The notes under the pieces are model-generated. The model had not been told where the DNA came from and did no database searches. It worked only from the letters and a program-made list of their open reading frames with translations. A stretch of 64,000 nucleotides of DNA, taken from NCBI RefSeq assembly GCF_000472965.1, contig NZ_AXAU01000001.1:496001-560000 (forward strand), written 5' to 3'. The position numbers and the translations under genes were made by a program. The DNA is from Bradyrhizobium murdochi (GTDB lineage Bacteria > Pseudomonadota > Alphaproteobacteria > Rhizobiales > Xanthobacteraceae). Shown piece after piece: positions 1 through 8,304 of this stretch; position 1 is the first letter of the stretch, and the number at the start of each line of letters is the position of its first letter.

Positions 1-1
1 G

Positions 2-343
2 ACACTCTCCACGATTTCGTCCGAAATGAAAGACTTTGCCGCGCGCGCGCGGGCGCGCAAGCTGAAGCCGGAAGAATACCAGGGCGGCACCACGGCGGTG
101 TCCAACCTCGGCATGTACGGCATCAACCACTTCACCGCCGTGATCAATCCGCCGCACGCGACGATCCTTGCGGTCGGCACCAGCGAGGAGCGTCCCGTGG
201 TGCGTGCCGGCAAGATTGAGATCGCGCAAGTGATGAGCGTGACACTGTCCTGCGATCACCGGGCGATCGACGGCGCGCTCGGCGCCGAGCTGATCGGCGC
301 CTTCAAGCAGTTGATCGAAAACCCCGTCATGATGATGGTATGA
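2..343 (+). CDS. pdhC: Dihydrolipoamide acetyltransferase (E2) C-terminus, 5' partial
   Basis: The window opens inside this gene; 113 codons remain in frame up to the stop. The fragment is the end of the 2-oxoacid dehydrogenase acyltransferase catalytic domain. It contains the active-site motif DHRAIDG, whose His and Asp catalyse acetyl transfer from lipoamide to CoA, and ends with the family-typical LLIENP-like tail (QLIENPVMMMV). The following lpdA encodes the E3 subunit, so this is most likely the pyruvate dehydrogenase E2 of a pdhA-pdhB-pdhC-lpd operon and not the 2-oxoglutarate E2. A palindromic repeat lies between the two genes. Confidence 0.9.
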   Translation, partial: TLSTISSEMKDFAARARARKLKPEEYQGGTTAVSNLGMYGINHFTAVINPPHATILAVGTSEERPVVRAGKIEIAQVMSVTLSCDHRAIDGALGAELIGAFKQLIENPVMMMV

Positions 344-360
344 GGCGAGGATAACCGCAC

Positions 361-442
361 CGTCATTGCGAGCGCAGCGAAGCAATCCATCGCATCGGCG
401 ACAAGGTGGATTGGTTCGTCGCAAGGGCTCCTCGCAATGACG
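361..442. repeat. Palindromic intergenic repeat, family A (copy 1)
   Basis: Begins cgtcattgcgagcgcagcga and ends ctcgcaatgacgg, with the inner arms caatccat and ggattggttcgtc, so it can fold into a long hairpin. The same unit recurs at 1909, 22131 and 44371, always between genes. It sits in the E2-lpdA gap. It resembles the REP/BIME-like elements common in Bradyrhizobium. Confidence 0.85.
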
Positions 443-483
443 GAGAACTGTGATGGTCGCACCACGATAACGAGCACATAGCC

Positions 484-1902
484 ATGGCCGACAATTCCTT
501 CGACGTCATCATCATCGGCTCCGGCCCCGGTGGCTACGTCACCGCGATCCGCTCGGCGCAGCTCGGCTTCAAGACCGCGATTATCGAGAAATCTTATCTC
601 GGCGGCATCTGCCTGAACTGGGGCTGCATCCCGACCAAGGCGCTGCTGCGCTCCGCCGAGATCTTTCACTACATGCAGCACGCCAAGGATTACGGCCTTT
701 CCGCCGAGAAGATCTCGTTTGATCCGAAGGCCGTCGTGCAGCGCTCGCGCGGCGTCTCGAAGCGGCTGAATGACGGCGTCGGCTTCCTGATGAAGAAGAA
801 CAAGGTGACGGTGATCTGGGGCGATGCGTCGATCGACGCGCCCGGCAAGGTCACAGTGAAGAAGTCGCAGGTCGAGGCGCCAAAAGGCGCGTTGGGCGAG
901 GGCGCCTATCAGGCCAAGCACATCATCATCGCCACTGGCGCGCGGCCGCGCGTGCTGCCGGGGCTCGAGCCCGACAAGAAACTGGTCTGGACCTATTTCG
1001 AGGCGATGGTGCCGGATCGGATGCCGAAATCGCTGCTGGTGGTCGGCTCCGGCGCGATCGGCATTGAGTTCGCCTCGTTCTTCCACACCATGGGTGCTGA
1101 CGTCACCGTGGTCGAGGTGTTGCCGCAGATCCTCCCGGTCGAGGATGCGGAAATCGCTGGCCTCGCGCGAAAACGGTTCGAGAAGCAGGGCATCAAGATT
1201 CTCAGTGATACCAAGGTCACGAAGCTCGAGAAGAAGGCCGACAGCGTGGTCGCCACCATCGACGACGGCAAGAAGCCGCAGACGGTCGAGTTCGAGCGGG
1301 TGATCTCGGCGGTCGGCGTGGTCGGCAATGTCGAGGGCCTCGGCCTGGAAAAACTCGGCGTCAAGACCGACCGCGGCGTCGTCGTGATCGACGGCTACGG
1401 CAAGACCAATGTCCCCGGCATCTATGCTATTGGTGACGTCGCAGGTCCGCCGATGCTCGCCCACAAGGCCGAGCACGAAGGCGTCGTCTGCATCGAGGCG
1501 ATCAAGGGCCTGCATCCGCACGCCACGGACAAGAACCTCATTCCCGGCTGCACCTATTGCCACCCGCAGATTGCCTCCGTCGGTCTGACCGAGGCGAAGG
1601 CGAAAGAGGGCGGCCGCGAGATTCGCGTCGGCCGTTTCCCGTTCGTCGGCAACGGCAAGGCAATCGCGCTAGGCGAGGACCAGGGCCTCGTCAAGGTGAT
1701 CTTCGACAAGAAGACGGGGCAATTGCTCGGCGCCCACATGATCGGCGCGGAGGTGACCGAGTTGATCCAGGGCTACGTGGTCGCCATGAACCTGGAGACT
1801 ACGGAAGAGGAGTTGATGCACACCATATTCCCGCATCCGACGCTGTCCGAGATGATGAAGGAGGCCGTGTTGGATGCCTACGGCCGCGTGCTGAATATCT
1901 GA
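484..1902 (+). CDS. lpdA: Dihydrolipoyl dehydrogenase (E3)
   Basis: Flavoprotein of 472 residues that reoxidises dihydrolipoamide with NAD+ for the upstream E2 enzyme. The FAD-binding GSGPGG motif is at residues 12-17 and the redox-active disulfide is in GGICLNWGCIP (C43 and C48). An NAD-binding GSGAIGIEFA motif follows near residue 188, an FAD-contacting AIGDVAG motif near 318, and the catalytic His region FPHPTLSE near the C-terminus. Length is standard for the family. The ATG follows a 140-base gap that holds a palindromic repeat, so it may still be read from the E2 transcript. Confidence 0.95.
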   Translation: MADNSFDVIIIGSGPGGYVTAIRSAQLGFKTAIIEKSYLGGICLNWGCIPTKALLRSAEIFHYMQHAKDYGLSAEKISFDPKAVVQRSRGVSKRLNDGVGFLMKKNKVTVIWGDASIDAPGKVTVKKSQVEAPKGALGEGAYQAKHIIIATGARPRVLPGLEPDKKLVWTYFEAMVPDRMPKSLLVVGSGAIGIEFASFFHTMGADVTVVEVLPQILPVEDAEIAGLARKRFEKQGIKILSDTKVTKLEKKADSVVATIDDGKKPQTVEFERVISAVGVVGNVEGLGLEKLGVKTDRGVVVIDGYGKTNVPGIYAIGDVAGPPMLAHKAEHEGVVCIEAIKGLHPHATDKNLIPGCTYCHPQIASVGLTEAKAKEGGREIRVGRFPFVGNGKAIALGEDQGLVKVIFDKKTGQLLGAHMIGAEVTELIQGYVVAMNLETTEEELMHTIFPHPTLSEMMKEAVLDAYGRVLNI

Positions 1903-1908
1903 TGCCGC

Positions 1909-1994
1909 CGTCATTGCGAGCGAAGCGAAGCAATCCATCTATCCGCTTGCGGCGCTATGGATTGCTTCGTCGCAAGAGCTCCTCGCAATGACGG
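1909..1994. repeat. Palindromic intergenic repeat, family A (copy 2)
   Basis: Same unit as at 361: tcattgcgagcgaagcgaag at the left, attgcttcgtcgcaagagct and cctcgcaatgacgg at the right. It fills the space between lpdA and the threonine synthase-like gene. An open frame reads through it into that gene, which would give a false N-terminal extension. Confidence 0.85.
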
Positions 1995-2028
1995 ACAACG
2001 AGATCGCTCAATAAGAAAGAAACGAAGC

Positions 2029-3270
2029 GTGAAAGACAACGACAATTTGACCATTGAACGCCCGACGTTTGTGACCCATCTCGAATGCGCGATGGAAGGC
2101 GATCGGTACGAGGCCGACCAGATCCACAATCTTTCCAAGGCCGGCAAGCCGCTACTGGTGCGCTACGACCTCGCTGGCGTGAAGAAGGCGCTGACCAAGG
2201 AAGCCCTCGCGCAGCGTCCAGCCGACATGTGGCGCTATCGCGAACTGCTGCCGGTGCGTAAGGTCACGGACATCGTCAGCCTCGGCGAAGTGACGACGCC
2301 GCTGATCCGGCTGCCGAAGCTTGCGAAAAAGCTCGGCGGCGGCGAGATCATCGTCAAGGACGAAGGACGTCTGCCGACCGGCTCGTTCAAGGCCCGCGGC
2401 CTTGTGATGGCGGTGTCGATGGGCAAGGCGCTTGGTATCAAGCACATGGCGATGCCGACCAACGGCAATGCGGGCGCGGCGCTCGCGGCCTACGCGACGT
2501 CCTGCGGCATCAAGACGACGATCTTCTGCCCCGCCGACACGCCGGAGGTGAACGTCAGCGAGATCGAGCTGCAGGGCGCCACCGTCTATCGCGTCAACGG
2601 TCTGATCGACGATTGCGGCAAGATCGTCGGCGAGGGCAAGGCAAAAGCCGGCTGGTTCGACACCTCGACGCTGAAGGAGCCTTACCGGATCGAAGGCAAG
2701 AAGACGATGGGCCTCGAGCTCGCCGAACAGCTCGGCTGGGAGATGCCCGACGTGATCTTCTATCCGACCGGCGGCGGCACCGGCCTGATCGGCATGTGGA
2801 AGGCGTTTGCCGAACTGGAAGCCATCGGCTTCATCGGCGCGAAGCGGCCGCGGATGGTCGCGGTGCAGGCGTCCGGCTGCGCGCCGATGGTGCGCGCCTT
2901 CGAGAACGGCACCGAGCACGCCCCGCGCTGGGAGGATGCCCACACCATTGCCTCCGGCATCCGCGTGCCCCAGGCGGTCGGAGATTTTCTGATCCTGCGC
3001 GCGGTCCGCGAGAGCAAGGGATTTGCGATCGCGGTGTCGGACGAGAAGATTTCTGCTGCGCTCAACGAAGTGGCGCGCGAGGAGGGCCTGCTGTTGTGTC
3101 CGGAAGGGGCGGCGACGTATGCTGCCTATCAGCAAAGCCTTGCCGACGGCCGCGTGACGAAAAACGATCGCGTCATGCTGTTCAATTGCGCGACAGGGCT
3201 TAAATATCCGCTGCCGCCGGTCACGCGCACGCTCGATCGCCACCAGCCGATCGACTACGCAAAACTCTGA
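2029..3270 (+). CDS. Threonine synthase-like PLP-dependent enzyme
   Basis: Fold-type II pyridoxal-phosphate enzyme, 413 residues from the chosen GTG at 2029, which lies just after the purine-rich tract aagaaagaaacgaag. The upstream ATG at 1957 is in a palindromic repeat and was rejected. K121 in LPTGSFKARG is the PLP Schiff-base lysine, PTNGNAGAAL at 143-152 is the substrate loop, and FYPTGGGTGLIG is the phosphate-cradling glycine loop. Threonine synthase (O-phosphohomoserine to threonine) is the most likely activity. The GSFKARG motif, where classical ThrC has GSFKDRG, is also found in threonine dehydratase-type relatives, so the substrate is not certain. Confidence 0.8.
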   Translation: MKDNDNLTIERPTFVTHLECAMEGDRYEADQIHNLSKAGKPLLVRYDLAGVKKALTKEALAQRPADMWRYRELLPVRKVTDIVSLGEVTTPLIRLPKLAKKLGGGEIIVKDEGRLPTGSFKARGLVMAVSMGKALGIKHMAMPTNGNAGAALAAYATSCGIKTTIFCPADTPEVNVSEIELQGATVYRVNGLIDDCGKIVGEGKAKAGWFDTSTLKEPYRIEGKKTMGLELAEQLGWEMPDVIFYPTGGGTGLIGMWKAFAELEAIGFIGAKRPRMVAVQASGCAPMVRAFENGTEHAPRWEDAHTIASGIRVPQAVGDFLILRAVRESKGFAIAVSDEKISAALNEVAREEGLLLCPEGAATYAAYQQSLADGRVTKNDRVMLFNCATGLKYPLPPVTRTLDRHQPIDYAKL

Positions 3271-3303
3271 CCATCGCGCGGCGGAATGTGATGGGAGCAT
3301 GAG

Positions 3304-4272
3304 ATGCGAAAGATCATTCTGGCCGCGATTGCAGTGCTGGCGTTCGGTGGTGTTGGGGCAGCGCAAAGCTTTCCCTCGCGTCCGGTCACCATCATTGTGC
3401 CATTCTCCGCCGGCGGTCCGTCGGATGCGATGGCGCGGATTCTCGCCGAGCGCATGAAGGCCTCGCTCGGCGAGCAGGTCCTGGTCGAGAACGTGACCGG
3501 GGCGGGCGGTTCGGTCGGCGTCGGCCGCGCGGTGCGATCGCCGCCTGACGGCTACACGATCAGCTTTGGCCATCTCGGCACCCACGTTGCCAATGGCGCG
3601 GTTTACAAGCTTGGCTACGATCTCGTCACCGATCTCGAGCCGGTCGCGCTATTGCCGAGCAACCCGATGATCATCGTCAGCAAGAAGGCGGTTCCCGCAA
3701 CCTCACTGAAGGAATTTCTGGCATGGCTGAAGGCGCAGCCGGCCGCGCCGATCGCGGGCACCGCCGGCGCCGGGTCCGGCAGCCATATCGCCGGGCTCTA
3801 TTTCGAGAACGTCAGCGGCATCAAGCTGCAATATGTGCCGTATCGCGGCACGGGACCGGCGATGAACGATCTCGTCTCCGGACAGATCGATATGATCGTC
3901 GACCAGACCTCGAACTCGATCGGGCAGGTACGCGCGGGCAATATCCGCGCCTATGCCATTACCGATAGCAAGCGCGTGGAATCCGCGTCCGACATCCCGA
4001 CCGTGGATGAGGCGGGGCTGCCCGGATTTCACATGACGCTGTGGTCCGGCCTCTGGGTTCCAAAGGGCACGCCGAAGGACGTCATCGCCAAGCTGAATAC
4101 GGCGACGGTGGAGGCGCTGAACGATCCGGCGGTGCGCAAGCAGCTTGAAAACCTCGGCCTGCAAATGCCCCCCAAGGACAAGCTAACGCCGGAAGCGCTC
4201 GGCGCCTGGCAAAAGGCCGAAATCGCAAAATGGTGGCCGATGATCAAGGCCGCCAATGTGAAGGTGGATTAG
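3304..4272 (+). CDS. TctC/Bug-family periplasmic solute-binding protein
   Basis: 322-residue secreted receptor. A signal peptide (MRKIILAAIAVLAFGG, cleavage near GAAQS) precedes the family opening FPSRPVTIIVPFSAGGPSDA. The LVENVTGAGGSVG and YVPYRGTGPAMNDLVSGQID blocks are diagnostic of tripartite tricarboxylate transporter receptors, which bind carboxylates such as citrate, tartrate or aromatic acids. No TctA/TctB membrane subunits are nearby, which is normal for the expanded orphan receptors of Bradyrhizobium. The ligand cannot be told from sequence. A decayed copy of its last 55 or so codons lies at 4991-5136. Confidence 0.9.
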   Translation: MRKIILAAIAVLAFGGVGAAQSFPSRPVTIIVPFSAGGPSDAMARILAERMKASLGEQVLVENVTGAGGSVGVGRAVRSPPDGYTISFGHLGTHVANGAVYKLGYDLVTDLEPVALLPSNPMIIVSKKAVPATSLKEFLAWLKAQPAAPIAGTAGAGSGSHIAGLYFENVSGIKLQYVPYRGTGPAMNDLVSGQIDMIVDQTSNSIGQVRAGNIRAYAITDSKRVESASDIPTVDEAGLPGFHMTLWSGLWVPKGTPKDVIAKLNTATVEALNDPAVRKQLENLGLQMPPKDKLTPEALGAWQKAEIAKWWPMIKAANVKVD

Positions 4273-4331
4273 CTCCAGGCAGGGAACCTAAGGGGAGTGC
4301 GGACGTTTAACGCTCTTATACGGAGCGTACG

Positions 4332-4499
4332 ATGGCTGAAAACGACAACCGATCCAAGGGCACAATCGGACTCATCCTCGGCGGAGTCATCGCCTTGGCT
4401 GCGGCGGTATTCATTCTCACCGGCGGTGAATTGGGCGGGACTAAGGACGTGACCAGCGATGCTGACCTTCCGCCGGTCTCCTCGCCTGAAAAGAAATAG
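4332..4499 (+). CDS. Small single-pass membrane protein (55 aa)
   Basis: Short frame starting ATG-GCT-GAA and ending GAA-AAG-AAA-TAG. The translation has a polar N-terminus (MAENDNRSKG), one hydrophobic stretch of about 20 residues (TIGLILGGVIALAAAVFILT) and an acidic, proline-rich tail. That layout predicts an inner-membrane anchor with the tail outside. The codon choice is GC-rich in third positions, like a real gene. It follows tctC by 60 bases on the same strand. No function can be assigned. Confidence 0.6.
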   Translation: MAENDNRSKGTIGLILGGVIALAAAVFILTGGELGGTKDVTSDADLPPVSSPEKK

Positions 4500-4669
4500 C
4501 GCGAAAATGGGTTGGTAAGTGTGCTGATTTGTCCGATCTCTTCGGACTGCAGCGGTTAGTCTAAGCTGTCCATGGATCGGACCTACGACCTGTTGTTCCC
4601 CAGTCGCGAGTGACCAAATGCCATATCACTAGTCACCGGTCGCTGGCCATTTAGTCGGTGTCGATCATG

Positions 4670-4994
4670 AGCGACAAACCTTCAAGCACACATTCCCTGA
4701 GATCGACGAGCAGCGAAATCTGGCTCGTTGCATCAATGCGTGCGAGCCTTGCGGAGTCGGCAGATCACACAGAATCGATCAGCGTCGAACGGAATGGAAC
4801 TGTCGAGTTCTGATTCGTCTCAATATCGGTCGCAGGCCGGAAGGCGACTTTCACACGCTTGCAGGATTTGCGATTGCTCTACTCGGCAGAATACCCCTGC
4901 CATTGGCGACCAGTTCGCTTGGGAGGGGTGGCGATTCCGGATCGTTGATATGGACGGTTCGCGGATTAGCAAGGTTCTTGCATCAAGAGACTGA
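4670..4994 (+). pseudogene. CorC/HlyC-family transporter C-terminus, decayed fragment
   Basis: Broken remnant of the transporter-associated C-terminal domain of HlyC/CorC-type CBS proteins. Pieces in different frames line up with the family in the right order: TFPEIDEQ (about 4695), then GDFHTLAGFAIALLGRIP (about 4842-4895), then IGDQFAWEGWRFRIVDMDG followed by SRISKVLASRD and a stop (4902-4994). At least one frameshift lies near 4895-4902. The 5' part of the gene, including the CBS and DUF21 regions, is absent. It abuts a TctC gene fossil. Confidence 0.65.
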
Positions 4995-5136
4995 ACGATC
5001 CGGCTGTACGCGAACAGCTTGAAAATCTCGGCCTGCAGATGCCGCCCAAGGACAAGCTCATGCCGGCGCCTGGTAAAAGGCCGAGATCACAAAATGGTGG
5101 CCGATGATCAAGGCGGCCAACGTCAAGGTGGATTAG
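4991..5136 (+). pseudogene. Decayed copy of the tctC 3' end
   Basis: From ctgaacgatccggc to ggtggattag this matches the last ~50 codons of the intact tctC at 4119-4272 at most positions, including cagcttgaaaa, cccaaggacaagct and aaaatggtggccgatgatca. About 10 bases (gaagcgctcg in the intact gene) are missing after atgccg, so the frame is broken. It has no start and overlaps the stop of the CorC fragment, so two gene tails are fused here. Confidence 0.85.
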
Positions 5137-5524
5137 CCCGGCGCTGCGCGCTTGCTCATGATGTGTCACGATGGCTTACGTATGTGGGGCGTGTAACCGG
5201 CGGCCGTCTAACTTCATCCGCCGCTCCCCGGTGAGGCTGCATGGCCCTTGCCGCTTGTTCGAAGCACTGTCGTCACTGAACGCTGGGCAGCCGCTCCAGC
5301 GCGACTTGTTGCCACAGCCGAGATAGTCAATTGCGTTTTGACGCAGGTGGTGCCTCAATTCTTTCCGTCTGTTGGAGATGCATGGAATTTCATTGTCTGC
5401 CCGGAATGCAGCTATTGACTGGCCTCCGCTGCAGTGGCGCTTTTCGCCGTCAGGATAGCCTGGCCGCGATCATACTGACGATCCATTTGCACGGAACGCT
5501 TTAACTCATTATCAGGAGCCTCCC
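5137..5524. other. Intergenic region upstream of rhodanese gene
   Basis: About 390 bases with no convincing coding frame, no recognisable RNA and no clear repeat. It probably holds the promoter of the rhodanese-yeeE pair; a Shine-Dalgarno-like caggagcc lies just before the ATG at 5525. Confidence 0.5.
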
Positions 5525-6451
5525 ATGAAACGAGCATCGCTATTCACTGCGGTGACACTCACCGTCATCGGCCTTGCAGGCCCGACGCTTGCACAAACGC
5601 CGAAAGGCCCACTTGTCAACGGCGAATGGCTGGAGAAGAACCTTAGCGATCCCAAGGTGCGTGTCGTCGAGGTGAGCGTCGAACCGGGCCTGTTCGAACG
5701 CGGCCATATCCCCAATGCGCAGAACGTTGTCTGGCACACGGATCTGGTTGACACGGTCCGCCGCGACATCGCTACGAAGGAGAAATTTCAGGACCTCGTC
5801 CGCAAGCTCGGCATCGACAAGGATACGACCGTCGTCCTCTACGGCGACAACAACAACTGGTTTGCCGCCTGGGGCGCCTGGATTTTCAAAAGCTACGGCT
5901 TCGATAACATAAAGCTGCTCGATGGCGGCCGGAAGAAATGGGAGGCTGACAAGCGTCCCTTCGACAGCCGTGTGGCCTCGGTAGCGCCGAGCCAGGTTTC
6001 CATCGGCGAGCCCAACAGCAAGCTGCGCGCGCGGCTGTCCGACGTGAACGACGCGGTGTCGAAGAAGAGCAATGCGACCATCGTCGACATCCGCTCGCCG
6101 GACGAATATTCCGGCAAGGTGTTCGCTCCTCCGGGTTCGCAGGAGCTGTCGGTGCGCGCCGGCCACGTCCCGGGTGCGATCAACGTTCCCTGGGTCCGCG
6201 CCGTGAACGAGGATGGCACGATCAAGTCGGCTGACGAATTGAAGAAGCTTTATGCAGCAGCGGGCATCGATGATTCGAAGCCGATCATCGTCTACTGCCG
6301 CATTGGCGAACGCTCCAGCCACACCTGGTTCGTGCTCTCGCAGATTCTGGGCTATGATGTGCGCAACTATGACGGCTCGTGGACCGAATACGGAAACACG
6401 GTTGGCTTGCCCGTCGTCAACGTGGCAGGGACCGTCTGGGGTGGCAAGTGA
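5525..6451 (+). CDS. Periplasmic thiosulfate sulfurtransferase (tandem rhodanese)
   Basis: 308 residues with a Sec signal peptide (MKRASLFTAVTLTVIGLAG, cleavage near TLAQ). There are two rhodanese domains, about residues 28-150 and 165-300. Only the second has the catalytic cysteine, C258 in VYCRIGERS, which carries the persulfide. In the first domain the equivalent loop is LYGDNNNWFA with Asp in place of Cys, as usual for the inactive half. The CRIGERS loop resembles thiosulfate-type sulfurtransferases. The next gene, a YeeE/YedE transporter, overlaps its end by 11 bases, so the two are likely co-translated in periplasmic sulfane-sulfur handling. Confidence 0.9.
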   Translation: MKRASLFTAVTLTVIGLAGPTLAQTPKGPLVNGEWLEKNLSDPKVRVVEVSVEPGLFERGHIPNAQNVVWHTDLVDTVRRDIATKEKFQDLVRKLGIDKDTTVVLYGDNNNWFAAWGAWIFKSYGFDNIKLLDGGRKKWEADKRPFDSRVASVAPSQVSIGEPNSKLRARLSDVNDAVSKKSNATIVDIRSPDEYSGKVFAPPGSQELSVRAGHVPGAINVPWVRAVNEDGTIKSADELKKLYAAAGIDDSKPIIVYCRIGERSSHTWFVLSQILGYDVRNYDGSWTEYGNTVGLPVVNVAGTVWGGK

Positions 6452-7703
6452 AGCGCTGACATCGCAGGACAAGGCTTACGCGCATCGCATCGATGCGCCG
6501 CAGACCGCAACGGCGCCGGGCTCCCCGGCGTCGTTCGCATTTGTGCCCTCACTCGTGCGCTTGCTGGTCTCGGCTGCGCTTCTGGTGGTGCTGGCGGCGC
6601 TGGCTTACGTGCTCCACCTGAACCGCCAGCCAGGTCTTTCGCTCTCGCTTCTCTTGGGCGCAGCCTTCGGCATTGTCCTGCAACGCTCGCGCTTCTGCTT
6701 CTTCTGCAATTTTCGCGACTGGTTCGACCGTGGCGATCCGCGTGGCCTGTTCGGAATCCTCGTGGCGCTCGCGGTCGGCATCGTCGGCTATGCCGTCGTG
6801 TTCGGGGCGTGGTTGCCCGATCCGTCCAGCGGCCGGCTGCCGCCGGACGCCTTCATAGGCCCGGTGAGCCTCGTCCTGCCGGTTGCCGGCCTCGCATTCG
6901 GTGCAGGTATGGCGATATCAGGCTCCTGTGTCAGCGCGCACCTCTATCGCCTCGGCGAGGGATCGGCGACCGCGCCTTTCGCGCTGATCGGCACGGTGAT
7001 TGGCTTCATTCTCGGCTTCATGAGCTGGAATACGCTCTACCTGACCCAGATCGTTGGCGCGCCCATAGTGTGGCTGCCGCACTGGGTCGGCTATGCCGGC
7101 ACGCTGGTGGCGAGCCTGATCATGCTCGCTCTCGTCGCGCTCTGGCTGTCGCGCGGCGGCCAGCAACGCTCTCAGCCAGTAGACGATACGCCCTGGCGCA
7201 AGATACTGATCCATCGCTGGCCAGCCTGGATCGGCGGAGCGATCGTTGGCGTTATCGGCATGGTGGCGTATCTGCGCGTCGCGCCGCTGGGCGTCACCGC
7301 AGAGATTGGCAGCCGCGCGCGTCAGATCGCCTCGGTGACAGGTCTCTCGACCGGCAGGCTTGAGGGACTTGATACGCTGCGGGGCTGTGTCACCGTCATT
7401 CGCGACGGTCTCGTTTCCAATAACGGCGCGTTCATCGCAGCGCTCGTTGTCGCTTCCTTTGCCGCCGCATTCGTATCCGGCCAATTCAAGCCGGAGCGGC
7501 CGACCGCCGGTCAGGCCAGCCGCGGCGTGATCGGTGGCATTCTGCTTGGCTGGGGCGCCATGACAGGCCTTGGCTGCACGATCGGCACGTTGCTTTCCGG
7601 CATCATGGCCGGAGCGCTCTCAGGCTGGGTCTTCGCGGTGGCGGTGTTCACAGGCATCGCCGCCACACTGCTCGTGGGGCGCCGCATCGGGGCGCTAGGT
7701 TGA
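6441..7703 (+). CDS. YeeE/YedE-family sulfur (thiosulfate) transporter
   Basis: Polytopic membrane protein of about 420 residues from a GTG at 6441 that overlaps the rhodanese stop. Longer in-frame starts lie deep inside the rhodanese gene and were rejected. Family marks are the repeated cysteine motifs thought to relay thiosulfate by transient hydrogen bonding: RFCFFCNFRDWF (C86, C89), SGSCVSAHLYRLGEG, and GLGCTIGTLLSG near the C-terminus, plus about ten hydrophobic segments. A soluble central part (QPVDDTPWRK) separates two halves of the sulphur-transport repeat. Pairing with a periplasmic rhodanese supports import of thiosulfate or a related sulfur donor. Confidence 0.85.
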   Translation: MASEALTSQDKAYAHRIDAPQTATAPGSPASFAFVPSLVRLLVSAALLVVLAALAYVLHLNRQPGLSLSLLLGAAFGIVLQRSRFCFFCNFRDWFDRGDPRGLFGILVALAVGIVGYAVVFGAWLPDPSSGRLPPDAFIGPVSLVLPVAGLAFGAGMAISGSCVSAHLYRLGEGSATAPFALIGTVIGFILGFMSWNTLYLTQIVGAPIVWLPHWVGYAGTLVASLIMLALVALWLSRGGQQRSQPVDDTPWRKILIHRWPAWIGGAIVGVIGMVAYLRVAPLGVTAEIGSRARQIASVTGLSTGRLEGLDTLRGCVTVIRDGLVSNNGAFIAALVVASFAAAFVSGQFKPERPTAGQASRGVIGGILLGWGAMTGLGCTIGTLLSGIMAGALSGWVFAVAVFTGIAATLLVGRRIGALG

Positions 7704-7712
7704 AAGTCGGAG

Positions 7713-7739
7713 TGCAAGGGCTGGCGGCCGGCCCTTGCA
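7713..7739 (+). terminator. Inverted repeat after yeeE-like gene
   Basis: Perfect 9-base arms TGCAAGGGC and GCCCTTGCA around a 9-base loop, 10 bases after the stop codon. There is only a weak T-run afterwards, so it may be a weak terminator or an mRNA-stabilising hairpin. Confidence 0.5.
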
Positions 7740-8304
7740 AGTGATTTCAGGAAGTTGTTTGAGTGCCGGACTGCGTTTGCCTTACGCGTTTTTGACGTTT
7801 CAGCTTGGAAGATGGCTTCCGCGTCAGTCGGCGTTTCGGTACGGATCTCTCAGGGACGACCACCGGGAAGTCGCGCTGACCTCAGGGCTTGGCACGTTCC
7901 GATCGCGTCAGACATCGTCAACGGTACGGATGCGCTCGAAAGCTAAAGGCGGTGTGGGGCGGCGGAGCGTGCAGTCGGCGCGCAGCTTGAGTGCACACCA
8001 TCTTGTCTGTGGAACTGAGCGAAATTGATCCGGACCCCGTGCCGGAGTTCAAACCGGGCTTTTTCATACAATGATCGCTTTGTTGGCAACAGGCGCCAGC
8101 TCCGGCGCGCTACCGGCCGCGCGCAAGCGTGCCCTATGGCAGGCCCCGCGATGTTTGCAAGCGTCAGAGCGTCCCGCATATCGCTGCGCTTATGCGGGCT
8201 GCTTGCTGTGACGCCGACGCAGTCCAGCGCCCGGCTCCGACTTGGTCGGCGCCGGACGCTGCAGAACAAGGGTCTGGAGGCGGCCCTTGTTCCTTGATCG
8301 CTGC
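7740..8304. other. Intergenic region with hairpins
   Basis: About 565 bases without a supported gene; short frames here lack family motifs and good ribosome sites. Two hairpins stand out: CCCGCATA...TATGCGGG at 8173-8198 and GAACAAGGG...CCCTTGTTC at 8264-8292. The second sits just past the stop of the RTX gene on the other strand and may end its transcription. Confidence 0.5.
8264..8292 (-). terminator. Candidate terminator of the RTX gene
   Basis: Perfect 9-base arms GAACAAGGG and CCCTTGTTC with an 11-base loop, 13 bases beyond the stop codon of the minus-strand RTX gene. There is no T-run, so intrinsic termination is uncertain. Confidence 0.4.

Noticed and set aside
8025..8297. Short open frames between the yeeE-like and RTX genes as possible genes or transposase remnants
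   Set aside because: No ribosome site, no recognisable domain, and they run through hairpin sequences.
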